Positions 44,356 to 52,302 of a stretch of DNA of 64,000 nt are shown in pieces (the first letter of the stretch is position 1; the number at the start of each line of letters is the position of its first letter). Made by a program: the position numbers and the translations under genes. The DNA is from Flavobacteriales bacterium (GTDB taxonomy: Bacteria > Bacteroidota > Bacteroidia > Flavobacteriales > Flavobacteriaceae): positions 40,892-104,891 of the forward strand of contig JAFLBS010000011.1 of NCBI GenBank assembly GCA_017303755.1, in the 5' to 3' direction. The notes beneath the pieces are model-generated. The model was given only the letters and a program-made list of their open reading frames with translations, was not told the DNA's origin and did not search any database.

Positions 44356-44411
44356 TCTAGTTTGCTTTTAGATAGTTTAACCTCTATAAAGATACAATTA
44401 ATTGACAAATT

Positions 44412-44820
44412 TAGATTGACTTCATCCATCCTTTTCTCTAAGGCTATCTGGATGAAATAGATACAAAAAATGCGCTCAAGTACAACTTGGTTTTAAAAGA
44501 CTACACGAATCAGGATTGACTTCGTCCATCCTTTCCCGAAGGCTATCGGATGAAAATAGAATAAAAGAAAATAGGCTCAAGTATGAGTTTGTTTTAAGGA
44601 AGACAACACGAATCAGGATTGACTTCGTCCATCCTGTAAAGCTACGCTTTGATAATACCACAAAAGAAAAAAAGCACTCAAGTAAAACTTGTTTTTAAGG
44701 AAGACAACACGAATCAGGATTGACTTCGTCCATCCTGCAAAGCTACGCTTTGAAAATACAACAAAAGAAAAAAAGCACTCAAGTAAAACTTGGTGCTTTT
44801 TTTCTTTTGTTGTATTTATT
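44412..44820 (-). repeat. Tandem array, four ~100-bp units, downstream of tRNA-Tyr
   Basis: Units begin at about 44412, 44512, 44615 and 44716 (periods 100, 103, 101). Each reads GGATTGACTTCGTCCATCCT, a small hairpin, an A-rich stretch with GCACTCAAGTA, then GACAACACGAATC. The last two units are nearly identical; the first two have diverged. The last ends in the long hairpin that closes tRNA-Tyr transcription. Small open frames across it are artefacts. Confidence 0.9.
44756..44818 (-). terminator. Long hairpin terminator of tRNA-Tyr
   Basis: AAATACAACAAAAGAAAAAAAGCAC-type left arm and its perfect 25-bp reverse complement flank an inner CAAGT-AAA-ACTTG stem. On the minus strand the right arm has a T7 run. 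Confidence 0.8.
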
Positions 44821-44822
44821 CG

Positions 44823-44904
44823 TGGGGAGAGCAGGATTCGAACCTGCGAAGATGTAATCAGCGGATTTACAGTCCGCCCTCGTTGGCCGCTTGAGTATCT
44901 CCCC
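44823..44904 (-). tRNA. tRNA-Tyr (anticodon GTA)
   Basis: The minus strand gives an 82-nt class II tRNA: acceptor GGGGAGA pairs with TCTCCCC, with discriminator A; anticodon loop CTGTAAA with anticodon GTA between GGCGGA and TCCGCT; a long variable arm; and T arm GCAGGTTCGAATCCTGC. CCA is not encoded. It has its own promoter. Confidence 0.96.
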
Positions 44905-44920
44905 ATTGCTAACGCGATTG

Positions 44921-44950
44921 CAAATATAAAAAACACTTTAGGCTTTCCAA
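44921..44950 (-). promoter_or_regulatory. Promoter of tRNA-Tyr
   Basis: TTG (44950-44948), 19 bp, TATATTTG (44928-44921) followed by C, 17 bp upstream of the tRNA. Confidence 0.8.
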
Positions 44951-45004
44951 ACAAAAATGCAACAATATTTTCGAATAAATTTTAATTCTTTGGGGTTGAG
45001 ACAA

Positions 45005-45037
45005 ATAAAAAAGTCTCTTTACAGAAGAGACTTTTTT
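45005..45037. terminator. Bidirectional terminator after the TlpA-type gene
   Basis: GTCTCTT (45013-45019) pairs with AAGAGAC (45025-45031), loop TACAG, with A-run and T-run on the two sides. Confidence 0.85.
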
Positions 45038-45055
45038 ATTTATTTCATTTTCATA

Positions 45056-45481
45056 TTATTTTGCTTCTAAAAGCAATTGAATTCGTTCTTCAAGTTGTTC
45101 ACCCATTAAATCTTTTCCCACAACTTTACCTGAACTGTCGAGTAAAAATGTACAAGGTATTTGTTCAACTTCATACAACAATGCAATTGGCTCTTTCCAT
45201 CTTTTTAAATTGGATACGTGTGTCCAAGTTAACTTATCACTAGCAATTGCTTTTTTCCATTGTTCTGCATTGTCATCCAATGAAACTCCAATGATATTTA
45301 ATCCTTTAGAGTGGTATCGATTGTATAAAGCTACAACTCTCGGATTTTCCGCTCTACACGGTCCACACCACGATGCCCAAAAATCTATAATAGTAGCTTT
45401 GCCTAATGATTCTTTAAGTGAAATTACTTCACCAGCAGGTGTTTTAGCAGAAAAATCAGGTGCAATTTTACCAATTATTGC
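45056..45481 (-). pseudogene. Thioredoxin (TlpA/ResA-like) domain, separated by frameshift from its N-terminal part
   Basis: This frame codes for ~141 residues of a thioredoxin fold: IIGKIAPDFSAKTPAGEVIS, ATIIDFWASWCGPCRAENPR with the redox CGPC, and VEQIPCTFLLDSSGKVVGKD with the cis-Pro loop. No start codon precedes the domain. It continues the lipoprotein encoded at 45475-46251 if one base is gained or the ribosome slips by -1 within 45475-45545. It may be a real frameshift mutation, a homopolymer error at the A9 run (45524-45532), or programmed slippage as proposed for dnaX. Confidence 0.8.
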
Positions 45482-46251
45482 GCTGGAGCTGCTGCTGGTG
45501 CTGGAGTTGGTTGTGGTGCTGGGTTTTTTTTTGCTTTCTCAATTGCTGCCAATTGATCTTTTATTTTTTTACCACCTTTTAATTGCTTCAAATCATCATC
45601 AAGTGAGTCGTACATTTCCTTGATTTTTTTCGGATCACCATTTGGCATTCTGAACATGTTTTCAACAATTAATAAAGAGATGAATGATTTTGGGTTTTCT
45701 TTTGCATAATCAAGCATAGTATCAGTGTAAGCCGATTGAATTTTGTTGGCTTCCTTCATGATTTTGTTCATTGTTACAGTATCTTGTTGTGTACTTGCTT
45801 GTTGGTATGCAGCTAGGTTTTTAGTTTGAAAATCTTGCATTTTTTTCTCTACAGTTTTTCCTAACTTTCTCATGTCAACATTGAACTTGTAAAATTCATC
45901 GTTATAATAAGTGCCTGATATTTTTGAAGATTGAATACTGTCTTTGTATACTTCAACTTTTACTTCATCATTCTCAACGATTAGCGAAAATCCATTTCTT
46001 AATTCAGGAAATACAATTGAATACATTTTTGGTTCTTTAATTTTTCCTTTGAACTCAAACTTTCCGTCTTTTACTTTAACGGTATCAACAGGCATCATCA
46101 TCATTCCGCTATCATCTTGAGTTTGCAAAACAACTGATTTTCCGTTTTCTATTCCTTTTGCTGTTCCACTAATTAAAAACTCTCCTTTTTTAACTTTACT
46201 ACATGAAAATAAAACTAAACTAAGAATTAGTACACTTACAATTTTTCTCAT
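45475..46251 (-). CDS. DUF4369-type lipoprotein, N-terminal part of a TlpA-like thiol-disulfide protein
   Basis: The 258 residues have a lipobox (SLVLFSCSK, Cys17), then a DUF4369-like beta domain (~22-115, GTAKGIENGKSVVLQTQDDS and SKISGTYYNDEFYKF). A helical segment (~115-230) follows, then a Pro/Ala-rich linker ending at TAA. In related proteins the thioredoxin domain follows directly; here it lies in the -1 frame (45056-45481). Codons in the linker (CCA, GCA, ACT) are the preferred ones in frame 0, which suggests that any mutation lies near the linker end. As read, the product lacks the redox domain. Confidence 0.85.
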   Translation of the reverse strand: MRKIVSVLILSLVLFSCSKVKKGEFLISGTAKGIENGKSVVLQTQDDSGMMMMPVDTVKVKDGKFEFKGKIKEPKMYSIVFPELRNGFSLIVENDEVKVEVYKDSIQSSKISGTYYNDEFYKFNVDMRKLGKTVEKKMQDFQTKNLAAYQQASTQQDTVTMNKIMKEANKIQSAYTDTMLDYAKENPKSFISLLIVENMFRMPNGDPKKIKEMYDSLDDDLKQLKGGKKIKDQLAAIEKAKKNPAPQPTPAPAAAPAQ

Positions 46252-46278
46252 TACTTATAATTTATAATTATTTTTTTG

Positions 46279-46308
46279 CAAAAGTATTTAAAATTTTGAG
46301 ACTACCAA
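46279..46308 (-). promoter_or_regulatory. Promoter of the TlpA-type lipoprotein gene
   Basis: TTG (46308-46306), 19 bp, TACTTTTG (46286-46279) followed by C, 28 bp upstream of the ATG. Confidence 0.75.
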
Positions 46309-46380
46309 TTTACTTTGGTAATATGTTAACTAATGTGTTATTAAATTGTTACAAATCACTGATTGATAACTTATTTTATC

Positions 46381-46388
46381 TAAATTTG
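46381..46388 (+). promoter_or_regulatory. -7 promoter element for the endonuclease gene
   Basis: TAAATTTG followed by C, 20 bp upstream of the ATG; nearest TTG is 15 bp upstream, a short spacing. Confidence 0.5.
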
Positions 46389-46408
46389 CGGGTACTATTT
46401 TTATTAAA

Positions 46409-48370
46409 ATGCTAAAAAAATTTGCCCTTATTCTGACACTTTTCAATGTCTTGTTTGCTTACAGTCAGTTGGTTATTAACGAACTAGATTGTGATACGCC
46501 AAGTACTGATGATAAAGAATTCATCGAATTAAAATCTACTACACCCAATTTTTCATTGAACGGTTATGTTTTGGTTCTTTTTAACGGAACTGGCACTCAA
46601 GCCAATATGAGTTATTATGTGGTTGATTTGGATGGATATTCTACTGATGTAAACGGAATATTTGTTCTAGGAAACCAAACGGTATCACCTGTCCCAAATA
46701 AATTTCTCCCCGAAAGTATTTTTCAAAATGGTCCCGATGGTGTTGCTCTTTACCAAGGTAATTCTTCTGATTTCCCAAATAATACTTTAGCAACAACAAC
46801 CAATTTAGTTGATGCAATGGTGTACGGCACAAGTGATCCGAATGCAACTGGTCTGATGTCGATTTTTGGCATTGTCAATCAGTTGGATGAAAATATAAAT
46901 AGTGCTGCAACCACTCAATCGATTCAACGCAAAAACGATGGCACTTTTGAAGTAAAAACGCCTACACCTGGCGCCAATAATGACGGAAGCGGCTTTATTT
47001 TTAACGGATTATCCATTTCTGTGGCTGCCAATCAATACAATGAAGGGAATTCGTTTATTATAAATTTTGCAACACAAACTAGTGTTACTTCCGATTTAAC
47101 ATTTACTTTTTCGCTGAATAATTTCTCGTTCAATTCAGCTGATTTTACAGGAAACACCACCGTTTTTATTCCAGCTGGAAGTTCAACTTTCAACACTACA
47201 ATTCAATTGGTTGATGATGCTTTGGATGAAGGTGATGAATTGGCAAACATCCGATTTGGAACATTACCTTCTGCTTATAATCGTTTGAATGATAACTTTG
47301 AAATCCGAATTATAGATAATGATTTTTATACGTTACCATTTGGAACTCCATTAAATCCAACCTTCGGAAATATTACAAGTACAGCTCCAGCCAATTATTA
47401 TTCGTCTTTAGAAGGATTATCTGGTGCTGCTTTAAAACAAGCTATTCAGGATATTATTGCCAATCCTGCGGTTGTGCGCGCTCATAATTACGGAGATATT
47501 ACTGATATTTTAAAAACCGCCGATCAAAATCCGCTCAACAGTAACCAAGTGTGGTTGATGTACAAAGAAACGCCTCGTGCTAAATTTGAATTTCAAACGT
47601 CGAGTAATAGTACTGGAAAATGGAATCGCGAACATATTTATCCGCAATCGCGTGGTGGTTTTGCCGATGCAACTTCTGAAGTGGGTGACGGAATCAATGT
47701 GTGGTTGCCTACAAGCGCTTCCGATATTACGGCTGGTCATGCTGATGCGCATCATATTCGAGCTGAAGATGGACCTGAAAATAGTTTGCGTGGAAATAAA
47801 GACTATGGTTTGACGGGTTATAACGGTCCGGCTGGAAATCAAAATTCATGGAAAGGAGATGTAGCACGTGCGGTTTTTTACATGGCGGTACGTTACAGTG
47901 CATTAAGCGTTGTTAATGGTGATATTCCTGATACTACAGTAGGACAATTGGGTGATCTGGCAAGTTTGTTAGCATGGAATTCACTTGATCCGCGAGATGA
48001 TTTTGAAATGAACCGTAACAACTATATTTACACGTGGCAAGTCAACCGAAACCCGTTTATTGATTATCCTAATCTGGCTGATTATATTTGGGGAGCAAAC
48101 GCCGGACAACAATGGTTTTCTACCTTGAGTGCAACTACTTTTAATGAAGTAAACATAGCGGTTTATCCTAATCCAACTTCGGATTATATCAGTATTTCCG
48201 GACTTACATCAAAAGGTACGATTGAATTGTATAACAACTTAGGAATCAGTGTTTTTACTTCTGAGTTTGAAAATGCTCAACCCATTCATTTGAATGTTGC
48301 TTCTGGAATTTATTTTGCAAAAATTACCAATGAAGGAAAAGTAGTGAATAAGAAAGTGGTGGTGAAGTAG
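46409..48370 (+). CDS. Secreted endonuclease I with lamin-tail and Calx-beta domains and T9SS signal
   Basis: The 653-residue protein has a signal peptide (to about LFAYSQ), a lamin-tail-like domain (~20-170, INELDCDTPSTDDKEFIELK), and a Calx-beta-like domain (~195-300, VDDALDEGDELANIRFG). A NucM/Bsn-type endonuclease I domain (~325-565) follows with WNREHIYPQSRGGF as the metal/His site and INVWLPTSASDITAGHADAH. A T9SS type A sorting domain ends it (VYPNPTSDYISISGLTSKGT on). It should be exported and degrade DNA or RNA outside the cell, for nutrients or biofilm breakdown. Confidence 0.92.
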   Translation: MLKKFALILTLFNVLFAYSQLVINELDCDTPSTDDKEFIELKSTTPNFSLNGYVLVLFNGTGTQANMSYYVVDLDGYSTDVNGIFVLGNQTVSPVPNKFLPESIFQNGPDGVALYQGNSSDFPNNTLATTTNLVDAMVYGTSDPNATGLMSIFGIVNQLDENINSAATTQSIQRKNDGTFEVKTPTPGANNDGSGFIFNGLSISVAANQYNEGNSFIINFATQTSVTSDLTFTFSLNNFSFNSADFTGNTTVFIPAGSSTFNTTIQLVDDALDEGDELANIRFGTLPSAYNRLNDNFEIRIIDNDFYTLPFGTPLNPTFGNITSTAPANYYSSLEGLSGAALKQAIQDIIANPAVVRAHNYGDITDILKTADQNPLNSNQVWLMYKETPRAKFEFQTSSNSTGKWNREHIYPQSRGGFADATSEVGDGINVWLPTSASDITAGHADAHHIRAEDGPENSLRGNKDYGLTGYNGPAGNQNSWKGDVARAVFYMAVRYSALSVVNGDIPDTTVGQLGDLASLLAWNSLDPRDDFEMNRNNYIYTWQVNRNPFIDYPNLADYIWGANAGQQWFSTLSATTFNEVNIAVYPNPTSDYISISGLTSKGTIELYNNLGISVFTSEFENAQPIHLNVASGIYFAKITNEGKVVNKKVVVK

Positions 48371-48376
48371 TTGTTT

Positions 48377-48892
48377 ATGGAAGGTTTTGAAAGCAAAAGA
48401 GAATCGCCATTATATAAAAAATCAGAACAGATTTTTAAATTAACACATGCATTAATTCAAATAATTCCCCAGGATAATGAGTTTTTACAAGAAACCTGTG
48501 TCCGATTTATGATGGAAGATGCAATGATGATTTCTGCAAAAATTTCTGGTGCTGAAGCTGTTGATTTGTATGATTTAAAAATGGAAAACGCCGCTATTAT
48601 TAGAAAATGTGCCAGAGAATTGTATGTTAGAGCAGGAAGCTTGCGATTTGAAGATGAAATTAAAGACAAAGAATACATTGAATTACTTCGTACTGAAATA
48701 GAAGAATTCCGATTACTTTTCATAGATTGGGTAGCTTCTTTTGACCCATGGAATTATGTCATTGACCGTTGGGGTTTGTTTAATCCACCTGGAGTTTCTG
48801 CTCACGATAAAGATCCTGATGATGACATTCCATTTGATCCAAAAGACTTTTTTGAAGATATGGATTTAGATGATTCTGATGAGGAAGAGTGA
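48377..48892 (+). CDS. Helical conserved protein of unknown function
   Basis: The 171-residue protein looks fully alpha-helical (ESPLYKKSEQIFKLTHALIQ, MMEDAMMISAKISGAEAVDL) with a conserved LLFIDWVASFDPWNYVIDRW segment and a very acidic C-terminal tail (last ~25 residues mostly Asp/Glu). No signal peptide. I do not recognise a family with a known role; it may be a four-helix-type protein. The ATG at 48377 was preferred to a TTG two codons earlier. It lies 6 bp after the endonuclease gene. Confidence 0.75.
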   Translation: MEGFESKRESPLYKKSEQIFKLTHALIQIIPQDNEFLQETCVRFMMEDAMMISAKISGAEAVDLYDLKMENAAIIRKCARELYVRAGSLRFEDEIKDKEYIELLRTEIEEFRLLFIDWVASFDPWNYVIDRWGLFNPPGVSAHDKDPDDDIPFDPKDFFEDMDLDDSDEEE

Positions 48893-48894
48893 GG

Positions 48895-50295
48895 TTATTT
48901 CCCAATACAAAAATTAGCAAAAATATTTCCCAATAACTCATCATTAGTAACTTCACCCGTGATTTCGCCAAAATAGTACAGTGCTTGTTTGATGTCGATG
49001 GCCATTAAATCAGACGATAGGCCAGAGGTAAGGCCAAATTTTACTTTCTGAATTTCTTCTAAAGCTTTGAGTAACGAATCGTAATGACGTGTGTTGGTTA
49101 CGATGGTTTCGTTGTTGCGCAACGCGCCCGTATTTACAAAGGATAAAAGCAAATTTTTGAGATCATCGATGCCTTGTTTTTCTTTGGCACTCATTAGAAT
49201 TTGTTTGACGTTTAACGTTTCAAGTTGTTCACGTATTTTTACAACTTCATTTTGCGAAACTAAATCCATTTTATTGACAACTACAATTAATGGTTTTAAC
49301 GGATATTTGTTTTTAACTTTCTCTATTTCTTTGATGTATTCCGAACCAGAAACCTGAAACTTGAAACTTTCAAACAAATAAATCACTACTTGCGCTTGCT
49401 CTATTTTTTCGAATGTTTTCTTGATTCCGATACTTTCTACTACGTCTTTGGTGTCTCGAATTCCAGCCGTATCAATGAATCGAAACCCGATGCCATTAAT
49501 TACTAGTTCATCTTCAATAGTATCACGAGTGGTTCCGGCAATATCCGAAACAATGGCACGTTCTTCGTTGAGTAGTGCGTTTAAAAGCGTTGATTTCCCT
49601 ACATTTGGTTCACCAACAATGGCTACTGGAATTCCATTTTTGATTACATTTCCCACCGCAAACGAATCGATCAATCGTTTTAATACAAACTCAATTCGGT
49701 TCAATAAATCGTTGAATTGGGTGCGATCTGCAAATTCTACATCTTCTTCTGCAAAGTCCAATTCCAATTCAATTAAAGAAGCAAAATTCAACAGTTCTTC
49801 TCGTAATTTGGCAATTTCATTACTAAAACCACCACGCATTTGTTGCATTGCAATTTGATGTGACGCCTCATTATCCGAAGCAATCAAATCGGCTACGGCT
49901 TCGGCTTGAGATAAATCGAGTTTACCATTTAAAAATGCTCGTAAAGTGAATTCGCCCGCTTGCGCCATTCGACATCCTTTTCGCAGTAACAATTGTATGA
50001 TTTGTTGTTGTATGAACGTCGAACCGTGACACGAAATTTCAATCACATCTTCGCCTGTATAGGAATTCGGATTTTTAAAAATGGAAAGCAATACTTGATC
50101 AAATACTTTAGTTCCGTCTACCAAAGTTCCGAGGTGAATAGTATGTGTTTTTTGTTGGGTAATGTCTTTTCCAGAAACCGATTGAAATACTTGTGAAGCA
50201 ATTGTAATAGCGTCTTTTCCAGACATTCTGATAATGGCAACTGCGCCAGCGCCAGAAGGAGTTGCCAAAGCTACAATGGTATCGTTATAGATCAT
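48895..50295 (-). CDS. mnmE: tRNA modification GTPase MnmE
   Basis: With MnmG, this GTPase forms the 5-carboxymethylaminomethyl group on U34 of certain tRNAs. The 466 residues have the N-terminal folate-binding domain (MIYNDTIVALATPSGAGAVA), the helical domain, and an inserted G domain with AIVGEPNVGKSTLLNALLNE (G1), AGTTRDTIED (G2), DTAG (G3) and NKMD (G4). The C terminus ends FCIGK, the conserved catalytic cysteine. Unusually, TTGAAAC-type repeat words lie within the G-domain coding sequence (49203-49376), giving SFKFQVSGS and QLETLNVKQ. Confidence 0.96.
   Translation of the reverse strand: MIYNDTIVALATPSGAGAVAIIRMSGKDAITIASQVFQSVSGKDITQQKTHTIHLGTLVDGTKVFDQVLLSIFKNPNSYTGEDVIEISCHGSTFIQQQIIQLLLRKGCRMAQAGEFTLRAFLNGKLDLSQAEAVADLIASDNEASHQIAMQQMRGGFSNEIAKLREELLNFASLIELELDFAEEDVEFADRTQFNDLLNRIEFVLKRLIDSFAVGNVIKNGIPVAIVGEPNVGKSTLLNALLNEERAIVSDIAGTTRDTIEDELVINGIGFRFIDTAGIRDTKDVVESIGIKKTFEKIEQAQVVIYLFESFKFQVSGSEYIKEIEKVKNKYPLKPLIVVVNKMDLVSQNEVVKIREQLETLNVKQILMSAKEKQGIDDLKNLLLSFVNTGALRNNETIVTNTRHYDSLLKALEEIQKVKFGLTSGLSSDLMAIDIKQALYYFGEITGEVTNDELLGNIFANFCIGK
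49203..49376. repeat. Split word repeat inside mnmE
   Basis: GTTTGACGTTTAACGTTTCA words (49203-49227) and GAAACCTGAAACTTGAAACT words (49348-49376) face each other about 120 bp apart within the G domain. They are the same word family as the intergenic hairpin at 37812. Confidence 0.6.
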
Positions 50296-50317
50296 AATCG
50301 GTTAAAAATTTAGATTG

Positions 50318-50325
50318 CAAAGATA
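50318..50325 (-). promoter_or_regulatory. -7 promoter element for mnmE
   Basis: TATCTTTG followed by C on the minus strand, 22 bp upstream of the ATG; no -33 TTG at the usual distance. Confidence 0.5.
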
Positions 50326-50484
50326 CCAATTTTAAATTCGTTTGCGATTGAAATTAATGTGCTCACAAAATTTTGATTGTCAAAGCATTAACAGGATGTT
50401 AAAATACTGTTATTATGACAGTTATCATGTTTTTTTGAATAATTATAAGCTACCTTTAAAATAATAAATTAAATCATTAACAAC

Positions 50485-51315
50485 ATGAAAAAAATTTTAG
50501 TTCCCACTGATTTTTCTGAAGTAGCCAACAATGCGTTTGTTCATGCTTTGGAATTGGCAAGTAAAGTTGATGCCGAACTGTTACTGTTGCACACCTACGA
50601 ATTGCCCATCGTTGATAATCAGTTTTTTCCAGAGAATTATCAGACTATTTTTGATTCGTTGGAAATGGCGCAATTTGAGAAATTCAAAGAATTAGTTCCG
50701 AAATTACACGAAATTGCAGAAGATCGAAAACTACAACATATTAAATTCTCACACATTATTATGGATGGCGATTTGGTGTACAACATCAAAGAATGTATTG
50801 CCAAAGAAGGAATTTATATGGTTGTAATGGGAACTTCAGGCGCAACGGGTTGGAAAGAGGTTTTTATCGGCACGAATACTGGCGAAGTAATTTCTTCAGT
50901 GAATGTTCCTGTGTTGTGCATTCCTGCTGTGGCCGATTTTAATTACATAAAAAATATTGGATTTACGACTCGTTTCCGCGAAAAAGACAAAGTAGCATTG
51001 ACTAAAACCATTGAAATTGCTAAACTGACGCATTCTAAAGTTAAATGTTTGTACGTTCAAACCGATTCTTCTGACGTAGTTGATGATAAAATTACCTATT
51101 GGAAAGAAGAATTTAAAAATGACCCGATTCAGTTTTTTGTGATTCCAAATGACGAAGTAACCACAACTATTCTTGATTTTATCATCAATCAAGAAATTGA
51201 TGTTTTAGCTATGGTGCGACACAAACGCAATTTCTTTGTGAACTTATTTGAAACCAGTTTGGCTGAAAAAATGAGTTACAAAAGTGAGATTCCGGTTTTG
51301 GTTTTACACGAATAA
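50485..51315 (+). CDS. Universal stress protein with two USP domains
   Basis: The 276-residue protein holds two tandem USP folds. The first starts KKILVPTDFSEVANNAFVHA and has the ATP-type loop MGTSGATGWKEVFIGTNTGE; the second (~150-276) has a degenerate loop (MVRHKRNFFVNLFETSLAEK). Such proteins are induced by starvation and other stresses; some bind ATP. It is monocistronic with a terminator. A TAccTTTA at about 50451 resembles a -7 box but lacks the last G. Confidence 0.92.
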   Translation: MKKILVPTDFSEVANNAFVHALELASKVDAELLLLHTYELPIVDNQFFPENYQTIFDSLEMAQFEKFKELVPKLHEIAEDRKLQHIKFSHIIMDGDLVYNIKECIAKEGIYMVVMGTSGATGWKEVFIGTNTGEVISSVNVPVLCIPAVADFNYIKNIGFTTRFREKDKVALTKTIEIAKLTHSKVKCLYVQTDSSDVVDDKITYWKEEFKNDPIQFFVIPNDEVTTTILDFIINQEIDVLAMVRHKRNFFVNLFETSLAEKMSYKSEIPVLVLHE

Positions 51316-51349
51316 AAAAAACCGCCTCGACAATGTCTGGGCGGTTTTT
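51314..51349. terminator. Bidirectional terminator between USP and LipL32-like genes
   Basis: AAAACCGCC (51318-51326) pairs with GGCGGTTTT (51340-51348), with A-run and T-run flanks. Confidence 0.85.
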
Positions 51350-51376
51350 CATTATAAAGAGGTTAAAAATGAATGA

Positions 51377-52063
51377 TTATTTTTTAACTAAATCTTCTGG
51401 TTTTACGGCAACCAAAACTCCAGGCAATTTGATTGGCGCTCCTAATTGTGCTAAGAAACTACCTTGAACTTCTCCTGTTTTATAAGTGGTAAATCCGATG
51501 CGGTACAATCCCATAACTAATGATTTAGTTGGATTTGAAGTATCGCTAGTGATTCTCATTAACGAATTGTATTTGCTTCCCGATGGTTGAGCTGGCATTT
51601 CACCTGAATCATCATTGGATTCGATAGTTACCCATTTTGCTGTTTTAGCTTTGGAAACATCTTCCAAGCGTAAAATTCCTTCTGCTCTTTCAAAAGTTAC
51701 CCAAGTATCAAAGAAACTTTTTGTATCCGATGCATTGGCAGTGTACTCTGGAGAAACATAATCTGTTCCTGATGGTTTAGCGCTATCTGGCACTGGAGAA
51801 ATCATTCTGATTCCGATTTCAGGTGCAGCCATTGGAATCCAAACGTATACATAGTACATTTTTTTTCCGTTTTTAACTTCATCTGGAGTTGAACCTGGTT
51901 TGATGTAGCCATAATAACTGGTTAAATCAGTATAAGGAACTCTAATTTCTTTTCCCATAACTGATTTTTTGGCTAAATCAGCTCCAAATTTGTCTAATTT
52001 TTGAGCAGTAGCAATTGATAATGTTCCTACACACAACACAATTGCAAGTAATGTTTTTTTCAT
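51377..52063 (-). CDS. LipL32-like exported protein
   Basis: The 228-residue protein has a type I signal peptide (cut near SIATAQ) and then follows LipL32, the major surface protein of Leptospira, along its full length. Shared segments, recalled from LipL32, are YYGYIKPGSTPDE, YYVYVWIP, GIRMISP, FFDTWVTFERAEGI, KYNSLMRI, GLYRIGFTTYKTGEVQGSF and PEDL near the end. The acidic ESNDDSGEM lies where LipL32 has its calcium-binding Asp cluster, but is shorter. There is no lipobox cysteine, so this version is not lipidated. Its function is unknown; LipL32 itself binds calcium and host matrix proteins. Confidence 0.85.
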   Translation of the reverse strand: MKKTLLAIVLCVGTLSIATAQKLDKFGADLAKKSVMGKEIRVPYTDLTSYYGYIKPGSTPDEVKNGKKMYYVYVWIPMAAPEIGIRMISPVPDSAKPSGTDYVSPEYTANASDTKSFFDTWVTFERAEGILRLEDVSKAKTAKWVTIESNDDSGEMPAQPSGSKYNSLMRITSDTSNPTKSLVMGLYRIGFTTYKTGEVQGSFLAQLGAPIKLPGVLVAVKPEDLVKK

Positions 52064-52244
52064 GTTTTTGTTTATTTTGGTTTGCCTACTCTTAAGGATT
52101 TTCGGTTACTCCTTTCTTTATTTTAAGAAAAATTAAATTTAATAATTTTTGTGATGACTGATTACTATTGTTAAAAACTTTTGGCATTACTGTAAGAAAA
52201 AACACATTTCAAAAAGAAATAGTATGCACTTGAATTTATTGCAT

Positions 52245-52280
52245 AAAAAAAAGCCGTTTCATTTAAAAATAAAACGGCTT
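52245..52280 (-). terminator. Terminator of dnaN
   Basis: AAGCCGTTT (52251-52259) pairs with AAACGGCTT (52272-52280); the minus strand has a T8 run. Confidence 0.85.
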
Positions 52281-52302
52281 CAGGTTATATAGGTTAGTTA
52301 AT

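Noticed and set aside
44476-44985. Several 60-113 codon frames between the phosphoesterase and tRNA-Tyr
   Set aside because: They are translations of the tandem repeat and the tRNA, with repeated peptides and no conserved domain.
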